Below are positions 1-6,801 of a stretch of DNA of 10,278 bases, in pieces. Every line of letters starts with the position of its first letter. The first letter of the stretch is position 1. This DNA is from UBA2561 sp964577275 (GTDB taxonomy: Bacteria; Bacteroidota; Bacteroidia; Cytophagales; Thermoflexibacteraceae). Below the pieces are notes generated by a model. The model was not told where the DNA came from. It worked only from the letters and a program-made list of their open reading frames with translations, and did not search any database. The position numbers and the translations under genes are program-made. The stretch lies in the NCBI GenBank assembly GCA_964577275.1, contig CAZNYR010000121.1, forward strand, positions 1 to 10,278, written 5' to 3'.

Positions 1-325
1 ATTCTATTAATTTGAACTTTTCGGATGCCCCCAAAACGGCATCAACCCCCTGAATTTCAGCGATTTCCTGTGGTTTCAGTTGGGCATAACATCCAATAAT
101 TACTACAAAGGCGTGCGGCGAAATCTGGCGGGCTTCACGTACCACTTTTCGGCATTTTTTATCCGCATTATCCGTAACCGAACACGTATTGATGACAAAT
201 ACATCAGGCGTATCGGCAAATTTGACTTTTTGGTAGCCCTTCTCCTCAAACTGACGGGCAATCGTGGAGGTTTCCGAAAAATTAAGTTTACAACCTAATG
301 TATAAAAAGCAACTTTGCGACTCAT
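1..325 (-). CDS. mtaB: tRNA methylthiotransferase MtaB, N-terminal part (runs off left edge)
   Basis: The minus strand is open from the ATG at 325 to the window edge and encodes 108 residues beginning MSRKVAFYTLGCKLNFSE. This is the N-terminal MTTase domain of a radical-SAM methylthiotransferase. Three cysteines sit where the family binds its auxiliary 4Fe-4S cluster: C12 (TLGCK), C48 (NTCSV) and C79 (IGCYAQ). The radical-SAM CxxxCxxC motif and TRAM domain would lie beyond the edge. The LGCKxNxxE opening and the NTCSVTDNADKKCR stretch favour MtaB over MiaB or RimO. MtaB converts t6A37 to ms2t6A37 in tRNAs reading ANN codons, in the cytoplasm. It lies 81 nt downstream of surE on the same strand. 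The assignment to the methylthiotransferase family is firm; the MtaB subtype is very likely. Confidence 0.9.
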   Translation of the reverse strand, partial: MSRKVAFYTLGCKLNFSETSTIARQFEEKGYQKVKFADTPDVFVINTCSVTDNADKKCRKVVREARQISPHAFVVIIGCYAQLKPQEIAEIQGVDAVLGASEKFKLIE

Positions 326-389
326 TATAAAATGCTAAAAGTTTGATACCGAAATCTTTACCGTTTTAAAATAAGGCGCAAAATTAGGT

Positions 390-405
390 AAAAATCTTGA
401 TTTTT
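390..405 (-). terminator. Short A/T-rich hairpin after surE
   Basis: AAAAATC and GATTTTT form a perfect 7-bp inverted repeat with a 2-nt centre, starting one base beyond the surE stop. On the minus strand it ends in TTTTT, as in a weak intrinsic terminator. The tight loop and A/T-only composition make it marginal, and read-through into mtaB is possible. Confidence 0.3.
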
Positions 406-406
406 C

Positions 407-1192
407 TTACAAAATAGTGGTCCATTCTTCATTGAAAAACGTCATCGTGTGATACGCCGTCAAATCGAACAAACACGGCACCACCGACACATAATTATGC
501 CCAATCGCCCATTCGTCCGTGTCCTCGCCTTGGTCTAAATTTACGAATTTGCCCGTAAGCCACAGATAATCACGTCCGTAGGGGTCGGTGCGTTCATCGA
601 AAACTTCCTGCCAAGTGGCGCGCGCCTGCCGACAAATTCGGATGCCTTGCAGGGGTTCTGCTTGTTTGGGTGGGAAATTGACATTTAACGCTGTATCTTT
701 CGGTAATCCAGATGCAAGTACCTGATAAGCAATCTTTTGTATTATATCTTTGGTGTGCGAAAAGTCCGCATCTTGATGATAATCGCATAACGAAAACCCA
801 ATCGAGGGAAAGCCCTCAATGGCTGCTTCCATCGCCGCCGACATCGTCCCCGAATACAAAATGCTGATGGCTGTATTGCTGCCGTGATTTACGCCACTGA
901 CCACCAAATCAGGCACTTGTCCTTTTTTTTGGAGATGAAATTTTGCTAATTTGACACAATCCGCAGGCGTTCCCGAACATTCGTAGGCTTCGACTTCTGT
1001 ACCAAAAATATCCGAAGAACGCATCTTGAGTGGCGAATGAATCGTGATGGCGTGTCCCATGCCCGATTGTGGACTATCAGGCGCAAAAACGACCACTTTG
1101 CCAATTTCGCACATCGTTTCGACCAAAAAGCGAATGCCTTTTGCCGTGATGCCATCATCATTAGAAATCAAAATCAGAGGTTTTGTAGGCAT
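407..1192 (-). CDS. surE: 5'/3'-nucleotidase SurE
   Basis: A 261-residue protein of the usual SurE length (about 250 aa), starting MPTKPLILISNDDGITAKGI. SurE is a cytoplasmic, divalent-metal-dependent phosphatase that removes phosphate from nucleoside 5'- and 3'-monophosphates and is linked to stationary-phase survival. The metal ligands are visible: D12 and D13 (SNDDG), S43 (PQSG) and N102 (SGVNHGSN). The family block ECSGTPADCVK (about 71-81) and the dimer-region block YSGTMSAAMEAAIEG (about 113-127) are intact. The frame stays open upstream to 1336. Starting there would add 48 residues not found in SurE and would overlap the acyltransferase gene, so the ATG at 1192, just before the conserved first strand, is preferred. 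It has no Shine-Dalgarno, only an A/T-rich leader, as is usual in Bacteroidota. Confidence 0.95.
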   Translation of the reverse strand: MPTKPLILISNDDGITAKGIRFLVETMCEIGKVVVFAPDSPQSGMGHAITIHSPLKMRSSDIFGTEVEAYECSGTPADCVKLAKFHLQKKGQVPDLVVSGVNHGSNTAISILYSGTMSAAMEAAIEGFPSIGFSLCDYHQDADFSHTKDIIQKIAYQVLASGLPKDTALNVNFPPKQAEPLQGIRICRQARATWQEVFDERTDPYGRDYLWLTGKFVNLDQGEDTDEWAIGHNYVSVVPCLFDLTAYHTMTFFNEEWTTIL

Positions 1193-1277
1193 AATTTTTT
1201 CGTTTTCAAAAGTTTGAAGTATAACAAAGGTGGTGCGTTTTTGGCTTTTATCCAAACTTGATTTTGCCTCAAAAAAA

Positions 1278-2237
1278 TCAATCCAAAATGTCCATCCGAA
1301 GGCGGTAAAAATGATGCGGAACGGCTCTTGCGCCAAATCCTTCTTTCCAATGATGCAAGCCCAAATTTAGATTTTGACCTTGATTTTCGGTAGAAATTCC
1401 AAAGCTAAAAAAATACGTTTGAAGCCTTGTATTTTCCAGTATTTCGGTAAAAAGCAAACTTAATGCCCCTGTTTTTTTTCCGACATCATTTGATGCAATG
1501 TATTGAGCATGAACCACTTGCGGATTCAAAAACAATACGCTCCCCGCTACCATTTGTTCCTGATGCAAGGCAATAAAAAGTTGAATATTGTTGGGAAATA
1601 ATCGCTTTAATTCCAAGATTTCAGCCACAGAATGCGTGGGCGATGTGTGGTATCGATTTTGCAAATTTGGAATTAAAATCGTGTGCCAGAAGGTTTCGTA
1701 ATTTTCGGATAATACAATACGAAGTTGGGATTTTTGTGCTTTCCTAAGATTGCGTTTGTGTTGGCTCGAAAGCAAGGTTTTTGACCAATTTTGCCAGTCC
1801 ACCACCGCCCCAATTTCCTGCCGAAATAATACCGCTTTTAATCGAAATAGAATCATATCTTCCTCAAAATGAATCATTTGACGATAAAAATACGGCATTT
1901 GTTTATAGGTCATTTCAGTAAAATGTTGGCTTCGATAATAAGTCAGAATTGCCTCAAAAATGAGCGAAATCTGCTCGAACCGAAGTCCTTTCTTCAGAAT
2001 TATTCCGCCATAACTCAAGCCCTGATGCGAGTAAATTTGCCCCCCAATTTGATGGGCAGGAAACAAAGCGCAAAGTTGATTTTTGGCATCAAAAACAAGC
2101 AACGAATGGTCAATAAATTGTTGTTCGTGGTGATAGGTCATGAAGGCACGCCGAAACAAAAAAGAAGGGCATTCTGCTTCGCACAAAAAGCTATCCCAAA
2201 GCAACGTATCTTCGGATTCGTATTTTCTGATTATCAA
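1278..2237 (-). CDS. FemAB/GNAT-like acyltransferase, unknown substrate
   Basis: A 319-residue soluble protein with no signal peptide or membrane segment. Its layout fits a FemAB-like, two-lobed GNAT protein (Acetyltransf_6 type). An N-terminal half contains YSHQGLSYGGIIL (about 69-81). A basic stretch SSQHKRNLRKAQKS follows near the middle. The C-terminal half has an acyl-CoA-lobe-like strand (VAGSVLFLNPQVVHAQYIAS) and ends with NLNLGLHHWKEGFGAR, a tail I associate with Bacteroidota members. Such proteins transfer acyl or aminoacyl groups to sugars, peptidoglycan precursors or similar acceptors; nothing here fixes the substrate. The frame has no ATG near its 5' end and is closed upstream by a stop 15 nt before the proposed start, so TTG at 2237 is the likely start; ATG at codon 33 would remove conserved-looking sequence. 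surE follows 85 nt downstream and may be co-transcribed. Confidence 0.7.
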   Translation of the reverse strand: MIIRKYESEDTLLWDSFLCEAECPSFLFRRAFMTYHHEQQFIDHSLLVFDAKNQLCALFPAHQIGGQIYSHQGLSYGGIILKKGLRFEQISLIFEAILTYYRSQHFTEMTYKQMPYFYRQMIHFEEDMILFRLKAVLFRQEIGAVVDWQNWSKTLLSSQHKRNLRKAQKSQLRIVLSENYETFWHTILIPNLQNRYHTSPTHSVAEILELKRLFPNNIQLFIALHQEQMVAGSVLFLNPQVVHAQYIASNDVGKKTGALSLLFTEILENTRLQTYFFSFGISTENQGQNLNLGLHHWKEGFGARAVPHHFYRLRMDILD

Positions 2238-2276
2238 GGAGTTAGATAAATTTTATTTGCTGAACACCAAGACAAG

Positions 2277-2308
2277 AACCTACAAAATTCGGACGAATCA
2301 AGTAGGTT
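2277..2308 (-). terminator. Hairpin between response regulator and acyltransferase genes
   Basis: AACCTAC (2277-2283) pairs with GTAGGTT (2302-2308). A second stem, ATTC with GAAT (2287-2290 and 2295-2298), nests inside it around the tetraloop GGAC. The structure begins 28 nt downstream of the response-regulator stop and before the acyltransferase start, as expected for a terminator or processing stem. There is no strong T-run on the minus strand, so its efficiency is uncertain. Confidence 0.45.
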
Positions 2309-2336
2309 TATTATTCAATAGATTTAATGACAAATT

Positions 2337-2753
2337 TTATTTCAAATTCGTCAATAATTCGCGCACATTCGCAAGCGCATCCGCCGTAAGTGGTTTGGTC
2401 AAAAACGTAATCACGTAATCATTATTCACAATGCGGTCAATATCCCGTTTGTTATCCGAACTGGATAAAATAATGACTTTACTTTTTTTCTTAATATGTT
2501 CGGGAAATTTCCCAAACTCATACAAAAATACAAAGCCATCGACAATGGGCATATTAATATCCAAAAAAATAAGATTCGGCAGATTGGCATCATGATCTTT
2601 TTCCTCGTCCAGATATTCCAATGCACTTTTTCCTGAATTTCGGATAACGATATTTTCCGCAAATTTGGTCAGCTCAATGATTCGTTTGCTGATAAAGTTA
2701 TCTGTATCATTATCATCAACCAACATAACCAATTCTATTGCTGGGGTATTCAT
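2337..2753 (-). CDS. Single-domain response regulator (CheY-like receiver)
   Basis: A 138-residue protein consisting only of a receiver domain. The acidic pocket is D13-D14 (LVDDND), the phospho-acceptor is D65 in FLDINMP, the switch serines lie at S97-S99 (IILSSSD), and the conserved lysine is K120 in TKP. All residues needed for phosphorylation are present, so it should be an active phospho-acceptor. There is no output domain, so it probably acts through protein contacts or in a phosphorelay. Stand-alone receivers of this kind (ELVMLVDDNDTDNFISKRIIE-like N-terminus) are common in Bacteroidota. No histidine kinase lies in the window, so its partner is unknown. The ATG at 2753 is preceded by an A-rich leader without a Shine-Dalgarno. 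Confidence 0.9.
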   Translation of the reverse strand: MNTPAIELVMLVDDNDTDNFISKRIIELTKFAENIVIRNSGKSALEYLDEEKDHDANLPNLIFLDINMPIVDGFVFLYEFGKFPEHIKKKSKVIILSSSDNKRDIDRIVNNDYVITFLTKPLTADALANVRELLTNLK

Positions 2754-2810
2754 ATTTTTTTCTTTTAACTAATATTTTGAAGCTCAATAGATACCGTAAA
2801 ATTATCTATT

Positions 2811-2825
2811 TTTTCGTAACGAAAA
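2811..2825. promoter_or_regulatory. Palindrome upstream of the response regulator
   Basis: TTTTCG-TAA-CGAAAA is a perfect 6+6 bp inverted repeat centred about 65 nt upstream of the response-regulator start, in a divergent intergenic region (2754-3034). It could be an operator or part of a leader structure. No convincing TAnnTTTG box was found for the response-regulator gene; TAATTTTA at the minus-strand position just downstream is only a partial match. Confidence 0.3.
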
Positions 2826-2885
2826 TAATGCCGTAAGCCATTTCTTGCAACAAGATAAGAATAAATCCAAAAACATCACGGCAAA

Positions 2886-2941
2886 ACGCAATTTTTTTGC
2901 GTGTGGCGTACATAGATTTTACCAAAAGTAATCTATTTTTT
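2886..2941 (+). terminator. Two stacked hairpins ending in a T-run, upstream of the WG-repeat gene
   Basis: Hairpin 1 is ACGCAA-TTTTT-TTGCGT (2886-2902), a perfect 6-bp stem. Hairpin 2 pairs ATAGAT (2912-2917) with ATCTAT (2931-2936). Inside it TAC and GTA can also pair, with a 2-nt bulge and CAAAA loop. It is followed directly by TTTTTT (2936-2941). On the plus strand this is a textbook intrinsic terminator, yet it lies 94 nt upstream of the WG-repeat start with no plus-strand gene before it. It may be a leader attenuator, the end of a small RNA, or the remnant of a lost gene. Confidence 0.45.
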
Positions 2942-3034
2942 GTTAAAACAAAATGACTTTCGTCAAATTTACGTTCATTCATTACAAGGGCTGTTCCCGA
3001 TAAAAATCTTGTATCAAAATCAGAATTCAGAACC

Positions 3035-4164
3035 ATGAAATTTTTTCAAATGGCTTGTTTTTTTTGTCTGCTTACTTTCGATATTCGGGCGCAGGACACG
3101 CTCGAAATTGCCACACAACACCCTGATAATCATGATTTAGCGATTAAAATTATTGCCGTGAACCAACGTTATGGCATCGCCAACGATACAGGCAAAATCT
3201 TGATGTCGCCACAATTCGAGGAACTTTCGTTTTTTGTCCCAGATACGACCTGTTNNNNNNNNNNTGTTCGGCGTGGAAAGGCATCATCAAAACACAGCAC
3301 GGCAATGTCTATGCCCTCGTAGGTAAGGATGGAAAACCGCTTACGCCTTTGGATTTTGATGAAATTACTTTTTTTCCGCAAACCTGCCACGCCACGCATT
3401 TGGCGGGATTGGTTGCTTGTATCAAAAAATTTGGGCGTTACGGATTGGTCAATACAAAGGGCGATATTTTGATTCGTCCGAGTTATGATAAAATTGAGTT
3501 ACTCACGGATAATCAAGGAGATATGACTGTTCCCGAAGTGGCGCGCGTGCAACGTCAGGGTTTGTTTGGCATCATGGATTTACGCTCTCGTAAAATTATG
3601 AAAACTGAATATGAAAAAATTGAATTTTTCCAAACTTTTTTTAGACTGGAACGAAAAAAAATGCAACAAATTACCATTTTATTACTCCGACAAAAAGGTA
3701 AATTTGGCATCAAAAATCTCAAAAATCACGCCGAAAGTCCAATCCTTTATGATGAAATTAATTTGTTTGATTCGGTGGCTTATATGGCACGAGTACGAAA
3801 AGAACGGAAATTTGGTTTTTTGAATCTTGATGCCGAACTCGAAATTCCTATTATTTATGATTATGCAGAGAATTTTCGCGCAGGAGTTGCGATTGTAGGG
3901 CGAAAAAACAAATTCGGTCTCATCAAAAATACAGGCAAAGAAGTAATCCCAATAAACTATACGACACTCCAATTTGTGCATTCTGAGCCACAAAAAAACA
4001 CATGGCATGAAGTAATTCTGACACAGAAAAATCATTTATTCGGCGTGATTGATGTGAACGGCAAAACTTTAATTCCTATGGAATACGAAAAACTGGAGTT
4101 TTCGCCCGAACGAGGCAATTTTGAAGGTATCAAAAACGGCAAATCCGAATTTATCAAAATATAA
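3035..4164 (+). CDS. Secreted WG-repeat protein (interrupted by an assembly gap)
   Basis: The N-terminus MKFFQMACFFCLLTFDIRAQ reads as a signal peptide with a likely signal peptidase I cut after IRA; the hydrophobic stretch has no lipobox. The rest is made of eight WG-type repeats of roughly 42-50 residues. Their cores are RYGIANDTGKI, VYALVGKDGK, RYGLVNTKGD, LFGIMDLRS, KFGIKNLKN, KFGFLNLDA, KFGLIKNTGK and LFGVIDVNGK. Each is followed by (I/L)xPxxYDxI-like strands. WG repeats are beta-rich binding modules; no enzymatic role is known for most of them. Ten Ns at 3255-3264 separate two reading frames: the upstream part is read in the frame of 3035, the downstream part in the frame of 3265. The downstream frame is open right up to the gap, so this is one gene, not two. 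Joining the flanks through their shared TGTT would give 371 residues. It probably acts in the periplasm or at the cell surface. Confidence 0.8.
3255..3264. other. Assembly gap of 10 Ns inside the WG-repeat gene
   Basis: Ten ambiguous bases interrupt the WG-repeat coding region. Ten is not compatible with the frames on the two sides, so the true spacing must differ; a length of 2 modulo 3 is required. The bases on both sides read TGTT, and merging them restores one open frame (DTTC-SAWKG). Confidence 0.95.
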
Positions 4165-4174
4165 CAAAAACGAA

Positions 4175-4209
4175 AAATCTTCGTGGATTGTAAAGACCCA
4201 CGAAGATTT
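4175..4209 (+). terminator. Strong hairpin after the WG-repeat gene
   Basis: AAATCTTCGTGG (4175-4186) is perfectly complementary to CCACGAAGATTT (4198-4209), giving a 12-bp stem with an 11-nt loop, starting 10 nt after the stop codon. The A-rich flank on the left and TTT in the 3' arm fit a Bacteroidota-style terminator, although no separate T-run follows. It could act in both directions. Confidence 0.7.
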
Positions 4210-4486
4210 ATGCCTGATAATCAATAGGATGAACTTATATTTTCGTTCTTAGGCATTGAATGAAAAGAATCAATTTTTTGGTCTTTTCAACCAATTTTCC
4301 GAACCCTAAACTAATGGGACTCGTATCTAAACTTCGTAAAATGTCTATCTTTTTCATAGTTTTTATACTTTTTTGGTAACTCATTTTGTTTATAACACAC
4401 AATGTTTGGAAATCGTTGCATCAAAACCAAATCTGAATAAACCAACAGGTGTAAGGTTTAGAGTAATATGAGGGTTTCAATTTTTT
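4210..4486. other. Intergenic region before crtB
   Basis: Positions 4165-4573 hold no confident gene. After the terminator hairpin there is only one short open frame on the minus strand (4235-4357, listed separately). I see no tRNA, no long repeat and no recognisable riboswitch. The right end grades into the A/T-rich, repeat-containing presumed crtB control region. Confidence 0.6.
4235..4357 (-). CDS. Possible 40-residue peptide
   Basis: ATG at 4357 to TAA at 4235 encodes 40 residues beginning MKKIDILRSLDTSPISLGFG and ending CLRTKI. It is lysine-rich with a hydrophobic patch (LILFIQCL). The ATG follows an A/T-rich leader (AGTATAAAAACT) like those of neighbouring genes. It lacks a double-glycine cleavage site and the serine/threonine/cysteine-rich core expected of a modified peptide, and no maturation genes are nearby. 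An open frame of this size can occur by chance in A+T-rich DNA. I do not recognise it; treat it as a candidate only. Confidence 0.2.
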   Translation of the reverse strand: MKKIDILRSLDTSPISLGFGKLVEKTKKLILFIQCLRTKI

Positions 4487-4537
4487 TTTGATATACTTTT
4501 GTTTAATATCAAACAAATAATTTTAAACAAAGTTTAA
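4487..4537 (+). promoter_or_regulatory. Probable crtB promoter with overlapping inverted repeats
   Basis: TACTTTTG at 4494-4501 matches the Bacteroidota -7 consensus TAnnTTTG and lies 72 nt upstream of crtB. I see no clear -33 TTG at the usual distance. Three inverted repeats crowd the site: TTTGATAT/ATATCAAA (4487-4494 and 4506-4513), TTTGTTT/AAACAAA (4498-4504 and 4511-4517) and TTAAAC-AAA-GTTTAA (4523-4537). Their overlap with the -7 box suggests an operator, but the A/T-rich composition makes chance matches common. Confidence 0.4.
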
Positions 4538-4573
4538 CAAAAAATATGTCCAAACTTTAATCCAAAACCACCG

Positions 4574-5413
4574 ATGTTTGAATTATTTAACGTTACTTCG
4601 TTCAAATGCAGTAAATTGGTTACCAACCATTATAGCACGTCTTTTTCTTTGGGAATCAAAACCTTACATGAAAAACTGCATGACCCCATTTATGCCATTT
4701 ATGGATTCGTGCGCTATACCGATGAAATCGTGGATACCTTTTATGATTATGACCAATCAACTCTTTTTCAGCGGTTTAAAGACGAAACATGGCGTGCCAT
4801 CCAAGAGAAAATCAGCATGAATCCGATTTTGCAAGCCTTTCAGCTTACCGTCCATCAATATCATATCGAAGATGAATTGATTGCCGCTTTTTTGCGAAGC
4901 ATGGAATCTGATTTGGAATTAGAAACCTGTAATCCTGTTGATTATCAGGAATATATCTATGGTTCGGCGGAAGTCGTGGGATTGATGTGTTTGCGCGTTT
5001 TTTGTCAAGGCGATGACGAAAAATACCATCAACTCAAAGCACCTGCTCGCCGACTGGGTGCTGCCTTTCAGAAGGTTAATTTTTTGCGGGACATGAAAAG
5101 TGATTACTACGATAGAGGGCGTGTTTATTTTCCAAATGTCGAATTTACTGCCTTTGACCAAAATACGAAGGCTAAAATTGAAGCAGATATTCAAGAAGAC
5201 TTCGATTTTGCGTATCGAGAGGGTATTTTGGAATTGCCTCGTTCGGCTCGATTAGGCGTATATTTGGCGTATGTTTATTATGTTAAATTATTCAATAAAA
5301 TCAAAAAAAGCACACCAGAAAAAATTTTAGAAGCCAGAATCCGAGTACCAAATGCCCGAAAACTTACACTTTTGGTCGGCACGTATGTCAAACATCAATT
5401 CAACTATATTTAA
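4574..5413 (+). CDS. crtB: Phytoene synthase (squalene/phytoene synthase family)
   Basis: A 279-residue protein that looks like the short CrtB of Bacteroidota. It would condense two geranylgeranyl diphosphates head-to-head to phytoene, the first committed step of carotenoid synthesis, in the cytoplasm or at the membrane face. Visible landmarks are the SYSTSF-like segment HYSTSFSLG (about 19-27), the first aspartate-rich motif DEIVD (about 50-54) within YGFVRYTDEIVD, the YGSAEVVGLMCL block (about 129-140), and the second diphosphate-binding motif NFLRDMKSD (about 169-177). The ATG at 4574 places the N-terminus where family members begin. No phytoene desaturase (crtI) lies beside it in this window, which is unusual for the phylum. 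Squalene or dehydrosqualene synthesis is a less likely alternative. A FAD oxidoreductase gene follows 91 nt downstream and is probably co-transcribed. Confidence 0.88.
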   Translation: MFELFNVTSFKCSKLVTNHYSTSFSLGIKTLHEKLHDPIYAIYGFVRYTDEIVDTFYDYDQSTLFQRFKDETWRAIQEKISMNPILQAFQLTVHQYHIEDELIAAFLRSMESDLELETCNPVDYQEYIYGSAEVVGLMCLRVFCQGDDEKYHQLKAPARRLGAAFQKVNFLRDMKSDYYDRGRVYFPNVEFTAFDQNTKAKIEADIQEDFDFAYREGILELPRSARLGVYLAYVYYVKLFNKIKKSTPEKILEARIRVPNARKLTLLVGTYVKHQFNYI

Positions 5414-5504
5414 GATACGGACTCAAAAAAAAATTCTTCGTGCAGTTTTTTTTGTTTTTTTGCAGAAAAACAGCCTCAAAAATCAGGCTAAAAATACATA
5501 CCGA

Positions 5505-6623
5505 ATGTTTGATGTCATAATTGTTGGTGGCGGTTTGGCGGGTTTGGTAAATGCTATCCGACTGGGTCGCAGGGGGTTTCGAGTGGCAGTTTTTGAGAAA
5601 AATACGTATCCTTTTCACAAAGTTTGTGGCGAATATATCTCGAATGAAACCTTAGATTTTTTTCATAATGACCTGAAAATCAATCCATTTGACTATGGAG
5701 CTGTTGCCCTCAATGAATTTCGATTGACCTCACCTCAGGGTAATGCTTTCACCGTTGGGCTGGAACTAGGCGGTTTCGGAATTAGTCGTTATACATTAGA
5801 CCATGTATTGTTTGAACACGCCCAAAAATTGGGCGTTCGTTTTTTTCTTTCGACCAAAATTACGGAGATTGGACAAGAAAATACAGGATATTTTGTACGG
5901 ACATCAAAATTAGAAAAGTACAATTCTCGGATTTTGATTGGCGCTTACGGCAAGCGTTCGCATTTGGATAAAAAATTGCGCCGAAAATTTTTCCAAAAGC
6001 GTTCGCCTTATGTGGGTGTAAAGTATCATATTCGTACTGATTTGCATTCGGATACTCAAATTGCCTTGCATAATTTTGTGGATGGATATTGCGGAATTTC
6101 TCGTATTGAGGCGGGAAAATATTGCCTTTGTTATTTGACCACACGCCAAAATTTGAGAAAAACAGGCACGATACAAAATCTTGAAAATCAGGTTCTTAAA
6201 AGGAATCCTTTTCTAAAAGAATTGTTTGAACGCTCCGAATTTTTATATGAAAAACCAGCGGTAATTAACGAAATTTCGTTTGCGGCTAAAACTCAAACCG
6301 AAAACGGAATATTGATGTGTGGCGATTCGGCGGGTATGATTACGCCACTTTGTGGAAATGGCATGAGCATGGCAATTCATGGTGCAAAAATCATGTCTGA
6401 TTTCGTGCCACTTTTTTTAGAAAATCAAATTTCAGAACATGAGCTTCATCAAAATTATACAAAAATGTGGCATCATTTTTTTGCTTCCCGTTTGCGGTTT
6501 GGACGGATAATTCAACAGTATTTTGGCGACCCCTTTTTGAGTGAAGTTCTGGTCAAAACAGCCCAAAAAATTCCGTCTTTTGCGCGTCTTCTGGTGCGCC
6601 TATCGCACGGCAAATCATTCTAA
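5505..6623 (+). CDS. FAD-dependent oxidoreductase, geranylgeranyl-reductase-like
   Basis: A 372-residue flavoprotein. The dinucleotide-binding fold is at the N-terminus: VIIVGGGLAGL with G8, G10 and G13, and acidic E31 at the end of the second strand (VFEKN). HKVCGEYISNE (about 38-48) corresponds to the family's cysteine-glycine motif near the flavin. GDSAGMITPLCGNGMSMAIHG (starting at G273) is the second FAD-binding motif. GGFGISRYTLD and GAYGKRSHLDK are further blocks I recall from Bacteroidota oxidoreductases, often found beside type III polyketide synthase genes. Members reduce or hydroxylate isoprenoid or polyketide substrates. Next to crtB it may act on carotenoid or geranylgeranyl chains, but the substrate is inferred. 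The frame is open back to 5352, inside crtB; that extension is low-complexity, so the ATG at 5505, directly before the FAD fold, is chosen. Confidence 0.8.
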   Translation: MFDVIIVGGGLAGLVNAIRLGRRGFRVAVFEKNTYPFHKVCGEYISNETLDFFHNDLKINPFDYGAVALNEFRLTSPQGNAFTVGLELGGFGISRYTLDHVLFEHAQKLGVRFFLSTKITEIGQENTGYFVRTSKLEKYNSRILIGAYGKRSHLDKKLRRKFFQKRSPYVGVKYHIRTDLHSDTQIALHNFVDGYCGISRIEAGKYCLCYLTTRQNLRKTGTIQNLENQVLKRNPFLKELFERSEFLYEKPAVINEISFAAKTQTENGILMCGDSAGMITPLCGNGMSMAIHGAKIMSDFVPLFLENQISEHELHQNYTKMWHHFFASRLRFGRIIQQYFGDPFLSEVLVKTAQKIPSFARLLVRLSHGKSF

Positions 6624-6713
6624 GCGTTCAATTCTTGAAAATATGCTCATGAATTACATATTGGTTTTGTGGCAAAAATCCTAACATATTCTTCATTTTT
6701 GCAGTTAGTTTCA

Positions 6714-6750
6714 TACATTTGGGAATGGCTCTATCTTTCCGAAAGAAAGA
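6714..6750 (+). promoter_or_regulatory. Candidate metY promoter and leader hairpin
   Basis: TACATTTG at 6714-6721 matches the TAnnTTTG -7 consensus, 80 nt upstream of metY. In the presumed leader, TCTTTC (6734-6739) pairs with GAAAGA (6745-6750) around a CGAAA loop. I see nothing resembling the conserved cores of known S-adenosylmethionine riboswitches in this 178-nt intergenic region, though a short SAM-II-like element cannot be excluded by eye. Confidence 0.4.
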
Positions 6751-6801
6751 GTACGAGTTTTCATTTTTCTAAACTTAAACAAAATTTTAACCGAAAAATT
6801 C

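Noticed and set aside
1193..1336. Upstream 48-residue extension of the surE frame.
   Set aside because: It overlaps the acyltransferase gene, has no SurE homology, and SurE proteins begin just before the NDDG motif, which fits the ATG at 1192.
1869..2249. 126-residue plus-strand open frame opposite the acyltransferase gene.
   Set aside because: It is antisense to a well-supported coding region and its translation shows no family features.
2806..3036. 76-residue open frame on the minus strand between the response regulator and the WG-repeat gene.
   Set aside because: It runs through the palindrome's edge, both hairpins and the WG-repeat start codon, and its composition looks like non-coding A/T-rich DNA; no recognisable domain.
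5352..5504. N-terminal extension of the FAD oxidoreductase starting inside crtB.
   Set aside because: The extension is partly crtB read in another frame and partly A/T-rich low-complexity sequence; the FAD-binding fold begins right at the ATG at 5505.
6624..6801. S-adenosylmethionine riboswitch upstream of metY.
   Set aside because: Expected from gene function, but I could not identify the conserved core of any known SAM riboswitch class; only a short hairpin is present.
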